From Atherix ibis (Eukaryota > Arthropoda > Insecta > Diptera > Athericidae), in NCBI GenBank assembly GCA_958298945.1, contig OY282609.1, positions 13,250,326 through 13,314,325 of the forward strand: a stretch of 64,000 nucleotides of DNA. The letters run 5' to 3'. The notes beneath the pieces were generated by a model that worked only from the letters and a program-made list of their open reading frames with translations, was not told the origin of the DNA and ran no database searches. The stretch's first letter is position 1. Each line of letters begins with the position of its first letter. This document shows, piece after piece, positions 55,555-64,000 of the stretch. Both the position numbers and the translations under genes were made by a program.

Positions 55555-56841
55555 CGAGGGTCATTCAACAAGTACTTAGCCTACAAAAGAAAAACGAAAA
55601 TTTTGGAAAGGTGGCAATTTATTTTTCCACATAATCTCCATCAAGCTCGATACACTTGGCCCAGCGATGCTCTAACTTTTTTAACCCGTCCAAAAAATAC
55701 ATTTTCTCGAGGGAAGCAAAATAGGCCTCCGTGGCGACGATGACCTCCTCATTCGACCCAAATCTATTCCCGGCGAGTGATTTTTTCAGGTTTAGAAACA
55801 AAAAGTAGTCACAGGGGGCCAAATCTGGAGAGTACGGTGGATGGGGCAGCAATTCGTAGCGCAATTCGACCAATTTAGCCATGGCGACGGCGGAGGTGTG
55901 AGCAGGCTCGTTGTCGTGGTGGAACAGCACTTTTTTCTTCGCAAATCGGGGCCGCTTTTTCTTCAATTCGACGTCAAATCGGCCCAATAAGTCAGCATAG
56001 TAGCGCCCCGTGATTGTTTTACCCTTCTCGAGGTAATCGATGTGGATCACACCTTGTTAATCCCATAAAACGGTGGCCATCACCTTTCCGGCCGATCGAA
56101 CAGTCTTCGCCTTCTTCGGAGCACGTTCGCCGGGTGAAGTCCACTGTTTCGACTGTTCCTTGGTCTCTGGTGTGTACCAGTGAATCCATGTTTCGTCGAC
56201 GGTCACGAAACGACGCAAGAACTCCGCTGGATTGCGCTGAAACAGCGCCAAACACGTCGCCGATGTGGTCTCACGGTTGCGCTTGTTTTCCGGTGTGAGC
56301 AAACGCGGCACCCATCGCGCCGACAGCTTTCTCATGCCCAGTTCTTCGTGAAGAATATGATGCACCGTCCCTACTGCGATGCCCACAGTCTCAGTTATCT
56401 CGTGAACCTTCAATCGACGGTCTGCCAACACGAGATCGTGGACTTTTTTAACGTTTTCCTCCGTAGCAGCCGTTTTCGGGGCACCTGGGCGTGGCTCATC
56501 AAAAACCGACGTGCGGCCACGAACAAACTCGTTGAACCAATTCTTGACGGTCGCCATCGAAGGAGAAGAGTCACCATACGCAGCATCCAAGCGATATTTG
56601 ATTTCGCTGCGCGTTTTCCCTTCCAAAAACAAGAATCTAATCACAAAACGATATTGTTCTTTTTCCATTTTTGTGCAACCGACCGACACGCTCGCTTTCA
56701 AAGGCTCTCAAAACAAAACTAATAAAGGAAATCGACTGAAACTTTGACAGTAGGCTACTAAAAGAATGTACTGCACGATGGTTCTTTTGTGACAGCAGTT
56801 CCATCGGGCGGTGAGGCTAAGTACTTGTTGAATGAACCTCG
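55555..56841 (-). mobile_element. irritans-type mariner, copy 2
   Basis: 1287 bp with TA at 55553-55554 and 56842-56843. The inverted ends are CGAGGGTCATTCAACAAGTA at the left and its near-complement at the right. It is full length. Confidence 0.93.
55619..56668 (-). pseudogene. irritans-type mariner transposase with a single stop codon
   Basis: It begins MEKEQYRFVIRFLFLEGKTR at 56668 and ends ELDGDYVEK at 55619, 349 codons without a frameshift. Helix-turn-helix blocks are present (MATVKNWFNEFVRGRTSV, VGIAVGTVHHILHEELGMRK), as are the WVPRLL linker and all three catalytic aspartates (FVTVDETWIHWY, FHHDNEPAHTSA, SPDLAPCDYFLF). The one defect is a TAA at about 56055-56057 where copy 1 has a serine codon (WDSQGV). 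The change of alanine to glutamate in HHDNEPAH is also unusual. It is the least damaged transposase in the window. Confidence 0.93.
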
Positions 56842-56843
56842 TA

Positions 56844-56993
56844 TTATCTGTGATAAAAGTAGCAAACAAACAAAAACAAACAAAAACAAAAGTTAATCGA
56901 ACAAAAAATAATTAAAACTTGCATTATTACAAGATGTATTTTTTTAATCAAAAAATTTCTTTTATTCTTTTTATACTTCTTACTCTTAAATAC

Positions 56994-57026
<33 letters not shown>

Positions 57027-58283
57027 GTTATTATTTTTTATTAATTTTTATTACTTATTTTATACACAAAATTCAATATATTTTTTGCTCTTTGATTTGA
57101 ATTCTATACTCTAATCGTTCACATCCCTTCAATGTTCATCGATAGTTCTTGCAATTTTCATTTTCATTCTATTTATTTCTTCCCACATTCTCCCCCAGCC
57201 CCAAATTTCTAATCTAAACTAATGTAATTTTTTTTGCTGTTCCTTTTACCATTTATTTTCTTCCCTATTTTTTCACATATTTCTTCTTCTTCTTTTTTAC
57301 TTCCTCTTCTATTAAATCACAATTAACACATTTATTAGTTTTATATAAATTATTTTGTCGTTATTTTTTCTTATATTCAATATCTTTCTTTTCAATTAAA
57401 TATAGTATATAAATTTCTTTCCATGTACAATCTTCATTTTATTTTTAATGCTCTGTTTTTTTTTTATAGATATTTTTCAAATTTATTTCGTTTTTTTTTT
57501 ACCTTTTCTTTATTTATTATATTAAAATTTTGTTGAAAAATAAAATTAACGATTAAAAATTTTGAATTTATTTTTTTTGCTTTTATTACATTTTTTTTTA
57601 GTAGATTTTTTCGCTCATCTTTCTTCTATTCTAAGTCACTTCATTTATTCACATATAAATATTTACAATAATGAATTCTCTTGTCTTTGTTATTATTAAT
57701 TAAAAACTTTGAATACTTTAATTTTGATTTTTCTGTTATTTTTAAATATTTAAATAAATTTATTTTGTATTTCTACCAAAAAGAATATATTTTGTCTCCG
57801 TTTTATTTTATTAGTTTTAAAGTGTTATTTCTATTTCCAAATTAAAATATATTTTTTTAGTTTCTATTCTCTTTTCATTTCCCTTTTTTTTGCCCTTGTT
57901 TTGTTTTTCTTTCTTAAATATCTAAAGAAATGTAATATAAAATGTTTTATATATATATTTTTATATAAAAATATATAAAAAATTTATAAGAAAAATTAAT
58001 GGAAAATAATAATAATAAAATTAGAGAAGAAATTAAAAATATTAAAAGAACAGAATTAATTTTCAATTACTTGTGGATAAGAAAAATTTAAAAAAAAAAA
58101 CATTTTTTAATTAAAACTTTCTTTGAAAGTGAATTTTAAAATAAAAATATTGTAAATTTTTTACTTTTTAAAATTCATTTCATTTTTTTTTTAAAAAAAA
58201 GAACCAATTAAATAAAAAATAAAAATATACTTACATTAATAAAAAAAAAATTAATTTAGAACGGGAAATAAAAATTTTTTTTT
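56844..58283. other. Very AT-rich sequence with simple repeats
   Basis: No gene. An (ATT)n microsatellite lies at about 56997-57028, and poly(T) and TTC-rich runs are frequent. Confidence 0.5.
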
Positions 58284-58482
58284 GTTTAGCCGGCCCAAGA
58301 GCACAGTCGTTAGGATACTGGCCTATTAGCCAAGGGGTCGTCGTGGGTTCGAATCCCACTGAGGCATGGTCCTACGGTAATTCCCTAAAAAAAAAAACCA
58401 TTCCTTTCCATTTCTACATTAATTTCCTTATCCCGATATCCTTTTTGGCCAAATGGCGTTCAGAATATACATTTCAGTACTA
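58284..58482 (+). repeat. tRNA-derived SINE, best copy
   Basis: Begins TTTAGCCGGCCCAAGAGCAC (A-box-like) and has a perfect B-box-like GGGTTCGAATCCCAC at about 58346-58360. GGCATGGTCCTACGG, TAATTCCC, an A-run, CGATATCCTTTTTGGC and AGAATATACATTTCAGTACT follow. Two other copies share this order. The head looks like a tRNA, but no cloverleaf with a paired acceptor stem is evident, so it is a SINE and not a tRNA gene. Confidence 0.78.
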
Positions 58483-61400
58483 ATGTTATTTGAAATGAGA
58501 ACAAACTTTCATTTTCGATATTTTTATATTTCAATAATGATTAACATGTGTTTTTTTTGTTATTGAATTAAAAAAACTTATTTCTAAAAATAAATACGTA
58601 AAAATAAACATTTAATAAAAAATAACAACAAAAAATTGTACTAAAAGAAAATCCTGATGCCATTTTTATGAACTGTAGTACAATAGTTCCATGCCACATG
58701 TTCCTTAGTTCAGCTTTCAATGGTATTTATACAAATGGCTGCCGCTAACATAATAATTGCAAATGGCTGCTCACTTGAAAAAGTCAAATTCAAAACTGAC
58801 AGATGCCTCACGATGCAGAGGAGAAATTTATATTTGAAGTGATCAGTATTTTTTTTTTGTTTTTAAACCGAAAGCTTTTTTTGTTGTTATAAAAATGGTT
58901 CGATAAAAAATTGCTCAGATTATCCGAAATATTTTAAAAAAACTAAGAAATAATAAAACCTTTCCTAAATAGGATAAAAAAATTCAAAAACTAAAAATAA
59001 ACTTTTGGAAAAATTATTATAAATTTGAAAATAAATCTCATTAAATTAAAAAATTTGAAATGTACTTTTTAGTTTTGTACTTCCTTTTCTTCTTTTAAAA
59101 TATAGAAATTCATACGATTTTAATTTGTTTTTCTTTTATTTTACTATTATTTAAATAACTTATAAATTTATTTTTATTCTTGTTCCGTTTTTTTTTTTTT
59201 TTTAAATTGCAATGCAATTTCTTTTAATTATATTTAATTAGAAAAAAATACCTAAAATTCTTATAAGATATACATACGTAAATATACACATTTATAGAAA
59301 TGTCTATTATTTTTTGTTGCATTTTTAATCATTTTTTTTATTAATCTGTTTTTTTTTTCAAATTATTTTTTTTGTTCGTATAGAGAAAAATGGATTTTAT
59401 TTAAGAAAGTTTCTAGTAATCTAATTTTTAATATATTTGTTTGTTTAAATTTTTCAAATCAAACATATTTTTTTGCATTTTTATCTCAAATATTTATTAA
59501 CCTTTTTTTCAAAGTTTAAATTCACCTTACATTATTATAACTAATTATCATCAGTTTGAGAGTGGATTTCTTTTATACAAATTTTAAATTTATTTCTTCT
59601 TCTTTTTTTTTTTACTTATGTTCAATTTTTATTTAATTATTTGCTTGCTTTTATTTGTATTAATTTATTAATATTACATCGATTTTAAAATGACGGAAAT
59701 TAATTCGAAAAAATATATTTACTTTATTTTTTTTTATTCATCTTTACTCAAGTTTAAAGTATTTTTTTTATAGTTTTTTTTCTGCTTCTTCTTCTTCTCC
59801 TTCTTCTTCTTCTTCTTACTACTACAATATCATTATTATTAATATTAATAATAATTTTGTTATCCTTATAATTATTGTTATCATTATTATTATTATTTAT
59901 TATTATTGTTATCAAATTATTTTTTATATGTTTAAGTTAATCATTTTTGAATATCCTTAAAAATTACATTTACATAGTTTATTTATTATATGCTAAAAAT
60001 TCAAAATTTTCTTAAAACATTTTTACTTATGTTTTCGTCTTTTTCTTTTTATTCAGAATTATTTTCTCTTCTTCTTTATCTTTTTAATTTTATTTTTATT
60101 ATTATTTTTTTTTTTGCTTTATTTTTAGGTCTAAAAGAATAGACATAATTTATCCTTATTATTATTATTATTATAATTATGAACCAGCAAATTTTTTTTT
60201 TAAATCATTCTATTTTTTTTATTTTTGAATCACTCTATTTAGTTGGTATCAATTTGATAATCTTTAAAAAAATTCTTTTCTTTTCACAAATGGAGTCCTT
60301 AATTTTTTAGGGTAAGATTTTTTCCAAAAAAAAAAAATTCTTCTTTTTTTTTATCTATTTGATTTTTTTGTTGTTAATCTATTTGTTTTTAATAAAATTT
60401 ACAATTTTCTGTTAAATTGTTTATCTGTCCTTTTCTAACTTGTAGTTTTTTTTTTTTTAATATTATTTACACAATTTACAAAAATATTTAAGGAAAATAC
60501 AAAAACAAAAATTGAAATAAATAAGATTATTTAAAAATAAATTGCATAAAATCAAAATAATGGTTTTTTTTTTTTACATGTTAAATTTGAGAAAATATTC
60601 TTTTTAAACGGATTTTTATTTTTGAATTTTGTATGGTGAGAAATTTGTTTGTTTGAGTTTTTAAATATTTAATAAATAAATAAAAATTGAAAAAATATTT
60701 TTTTTTTTAAATAGATTTTTTGTTTTTGCTTTAGAAATGCAATCAAGTTAACTTGAACCAAATTTAAAACAATTAAAAACTAACAATAAAAATCAAATAG
60801 CATCCAAAAAAAAAAAAAAACTGTCCTTCACAAGTAATATATTGAATTCTTTAAAAATAAAAATAAATATTAAATTGTTTGCTAAAATATTTGAAATAGA
60901 TCAAATAATCAATTAAACTATTATAAATGATATTTAATATTAATATAATTAAATTTAAAAAAAAAAAAAAATTTACGTAAGATATAATATTTAGTGTGGC
61001 ACCGATTTTTTTCACTAATTAATTAATATCTGTTGTGTATGCTTTCATTTCGTCTTTTAGAAACAATCTCTTATTATTTTAACTAATTTTAAAAAGAAAT
61101 TAATCTATTAAAAAAAAAAATATTTATTTACCTATACACATACATATTTAGTAGTTGTCTTATATATTTCACTATTTTTATTTTATATTTTAAAAGATAA
61201 ACAAAACAAAAAAAATGCTAAAACAAATTAAATAAAATAATAAATAAATAAAACAATTAAAAACAATAAAACTTATCTTTTTTTAATATTAAGGTTAGGA
61301 TAATTTGTTTTTTCTTTTCTTCATTCTTTTTAATTTTAATTTTAGTCTATTTAATTATAATTTATATATTTTATTAAACTAAAGTAGTAATATTTAATTA

Positions 61401-61731
61401 AAAGTAGTTTGAGAGAGTTACGTACATACAATATAACTTAAACTATCTATCTAGTCGTTACAATTAAATATTTTAAATTTTAGAAATTTTCTCTTGTCAA
61501 TAATATGCATCAATAAATCGAAAATTTTCTAATCTATTTAATTTTTTTTTTTTGTTCAGATAAAAAAAATTATGAGTTGCAAATAAAAATACAGATTAAT
61601 TTTTTTTTTTCAAAAAATTTTTTTTAACTAAAAAAAAAAATTATTTTTGTGTGGAAAGTTTTTGCAAAAAAAAAAAAAAAATATTCAAAATTGTATTGCG
61701 AAATTGTTTTTTAAATTTTTTGTTTAGTTTA
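58483..61731. other. Very AT-rich sequence, no gene seen
   Basis: Homopolymer runs, (ATT)n and (TTC)n tracts (for example 59788-59817). No coding signal. A less AT-rich patch at about 58680-58830 (GCCGCTAACATAATAATTGC) was not identified. Confidence 0.45.
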
Positions 61732-61982
61732 CAAGGTGTGTCCCGTGTAACTAAACAAATAATAAAAATATAACCGAACTTTATATTTAAATCATACAAC
61801 ATGCAGCGCCATCTATTGAAAATTTACAGCATTAAAAAGATACAGTCATCCGATTTATATGAATTTAGGTGTGTTTGAAAGAGGATGAATGTATATTTTT
61901 TTAATGCTGCAAATTTTCAATAGATGGCGCTGCATGTTGTATGATTTGAAAAGAAGTTCGGTTATTTTTTGGGCACACTGTG
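61732..61982. mobile_element. Hairpin MITE, 251 bp
   Basis: Almost entirely two inverted arms of about 100-115 bp. CATACAACATGCAGCGCCAT at 61794-61813 is matched by its complement at 61923-61942. The match goes outward through AACCGAACTT and GGTGTG and inward to ATACA.TCATCC. The unpaired loop is about 35 bases. TA dinucleotides flank it at 61730-61731 and 61983-61984, which suggests a Tc1/mariner superfamily source. Confidence 0.88.
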
Positions 61983-61984
61983 TA

Positions 61985-64000
61985 TTTTTGCTTTAATTAC
62001 GTTTTTTTTTATAATCATGTTGGGATTATTGTTGTTTTGTGTTCTCCTTCTTTTTCAAATAAATTTTTATTATTAATATTAATTATTTAGGGTAATTAAA
62101 TTTTTTTTTTTTAAATTTTCAATTTTAGTCAATGCAATTTTCAAAAAAAAAAACTATTTTTATTATTATTATTTTTCTAGCAATTTTGTTTGATTTAGAA
62201 AATGATTTTTGAAATTATTTATACTTTGTCAATCAATTTAATTTAAAATATTTGAAAATTTTTGGAAATTTTATAATAATTTTGATGGAAACATTTTTCG
62301 AAATATACAAGAAGAAAAACTTGTTAACATTATTAAATTGTGATAAAAAAAAAAACAGCAACAACAATAATTATAAAAATTCAAAGAAGAAAAAATGTCA
62401 TTTTTAAGAATATTTCTAAAGAAAACAAAAAATTTTTTTTTTAATTTAAGAAATTCAACAATTTAAATTGAGTTTTATTGAAAAATTTTATGTGTCGTCG
62501 TCGGTTGGTCAGTGTGATTATGGGAAATATATCATAAAGAAATTTATTTCCGGTAATATATTAATATCCTTTTTTGTTTATAAAATATATATTTTCATAA
62601 ATTTTTTTTTTTTCAAAATAAATTATTTTTAATTTTTTTTTCTAGGTTTTATATTTTGTTTTTTTTTTTTTTTTTGTTAGTAAATATTTATTTTTTTTTA
62701 CACATACACATATTTTAATATTAAAATTTCTATAATTATTGTTTATAGTTTATAATTATTATTTTTTGTTTTTTTTCTTCTTCTTTTTCTTTTTCGTCTT
62801 GGATTAAAGTTTATTTTATATGCAAGAATATTTATGTATGTGTATTGTATACAAAAATAGTATTCTAACTAATTCTACCATTTAAAGATGTGTTCATAAT
62901 GCTACTTACCTCACCCCTCCCCCTGTTTTTTTTTTCGTAATATTTCTCGTATATTTTTGAAATTTTTTATTATTTATATTTAAAATTCCCCCCGTTTTCT
63001 TATTTTTGTCTTTTATTATTATTGTATTATTATTTTCTTCATTTTTGTTATTATTAAAGTTAAGTATTAATTATTATACAATCAATTTTGTTTTAAAATT
63101 TTCCAAATGAAAAAGGACAATATGTGTATGAGTTTATGTGAGCATTAACTTTTATATTTTTTAATAATTTGTTGAAGAAAATCATGGTTGCTATCCACAC
63201 AAAAATGGAGTAAAATGCATTCCCCATTTTTACTTTCTTCTTCTTTTTTCTTTTTACTTTTTTTTTTTTTAAAAAAAGTACTATTCTTAAATATTTATTA
63301 TTATTTTTATACATACACATATATTTTGTTTTTAAATAAATTAAATTATAAAAATGTTTTTATTTTAAGTTTTTTTTTTTTTTTGCTTTAAATATATTTT
63401 TTCAGACTGTAGTAGTTCTGATTGATTTGTGCCCATTTTTGTTCATTTCTTATGCCAAATAAGTACCAATACTTTTTTTTTATCTAATACGGATCTTTTT
63501 ATTACATTTCCCTTATATTCTTTCTAAATATGAATTCTGTCTTTTGTGTGTATTTCCATTTTTAAAAAAATTCCTCCTAAAACTTTTATTTTAAAAAAAT
63601 GCAATTTTTTAAAAATTGCTATTTGTTTTTATAATTTATGAGCGGATACTATACTTTTTTTTAAAGAATTTAATTCATATTATTTTTATTTAATTTATTA
63701 GTTTTTTTTTGGTGTGGATTTTGGGTTAATATTCTCATTTTACTATTGAAACCAGCTCACATTTTTGTGTCATTTTTTTAATGAATCTATTGTATTAATA
63801 AGAAATTAGAAGCTTATTTTGTATTTGATCAAAATTTAATATTATTATGATTTTTTTTATATGGTACATCAAATTTTATAATCAAATAAAGTCAGTGCTA
63901 AGAAGAGATTTATTTTTTTTAAACAACAAGCATTAAAAGTAAGAATCAATTTTTGTTGTTTTTATTTTCTTCTGAATGAATGAATGAAAAATTAAAACAA
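61985..64000. other. Very AT-rich sequence, no gene seen
   Basis: Poly(T), poly(A) and short TA-rich repeats. The short ORFs near 63100-63390 are low-complexity products of the composition. Confidence 0.5.

Noticed and set aside
56180..56722. 180-codon plus-strand ORF in the irritans mariner
   Set aside because: Antisense of the transposase N-terminal half. The minus strand carries all mariner motifs.
58284..58360. A tRNA gene, because of the B-box GGTTCGAATCC
   Set aside because: No clear acceptor or anticodon stem pairing, and the segment recurs with a shared non-tRNA tail at two other places, so it is a SINE head.

Overview
The window looks like AT-rich insect nuclear DNA, most likely from a fly, although I can only argue that from content. 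It holds one recognisable cellular gene, a spliced Rsu1 (Ras suppressor 1; icarus in Drosophila) on the minus strand at 49261-50858, with three coding exons, consensus splice sites and a predicted 271-residue leucine-rich-repeat protein. Almost everything else I can name is a transposable element or a fragment of one. They include R1-, Jockey- and RTE-type non-LTR retrotransposons, irritans-type and Mos1-type mariners, several lineages of a Tc1/mariner-like group whose catalytic spacing I count as DD41D, a tRNA-derived SINE, and non-autonomous inverted-repeat elements. I see no bacterial-style operon, CRISPR array or functional rRNA or tRNA gene.

Layout. 1-5.4 kb: an old DD41D element whose leader has been hit twice, by a 5'-truncated R1-type element (11-bp target duplication) and by a 1.3-kb non-autonomous inverted-repeat element (8-bp duplication). 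5.4-13.4 kb: a SINE, a mariner remnant, a Jockey-type RT, the second copy of the inverted-repeat element and a DD41D element inside a Tc1-like fragment. 14.0-16.5 kb: an RTE-type remnant with a 15-bp target duplication, interrupted by two different Tc1/mariner elements. 16.8-24 kb: two more Jockey-type RT copies and a second R1-type element (14-bp duplication) that has lost its catalytic core. 25.4-27.5 kb: a decayed RT split by an irritans mariner. 29.9-30.8 kb: a CTTCTTCAT microsatellite with a 339-bp higher-order duplication.

32.6-39.7 kb is the most striking part. It is a minus-strand RTE-type retrotransposon whose C-terminal coding segment has apparently been amplified into about 31 tandem copies of a 170-171-bp unit (57 codons), with a further 1707-bp-offset duplication inside the array. 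42-48 kb: a SINE, a mariner deletion derivative with roughly 200-bp inverted repeats, DD41D remnants and a Mos1-type mariner. 48.9-51.9 kb: the Rsu1 gene, where I see no transposons. 51.9-56.8 kb: a mariner split by a block that contains a small tandem array of DD41D transposase fragments, then one DD41D element inserted in another, then an irritans mariner spoiled by a single stop codon. 57-64 kb: very AT-rich DNA with only a SINE and a hairpin MITE.

Insertion events can be ordered because removing the inner element and one copy of its target duplication restores an open reading frame at several seams. Every autonomous-type element shows at least one stop, frameshift, deletion or catalytic-residue change, so none in this window looks active as it stands.
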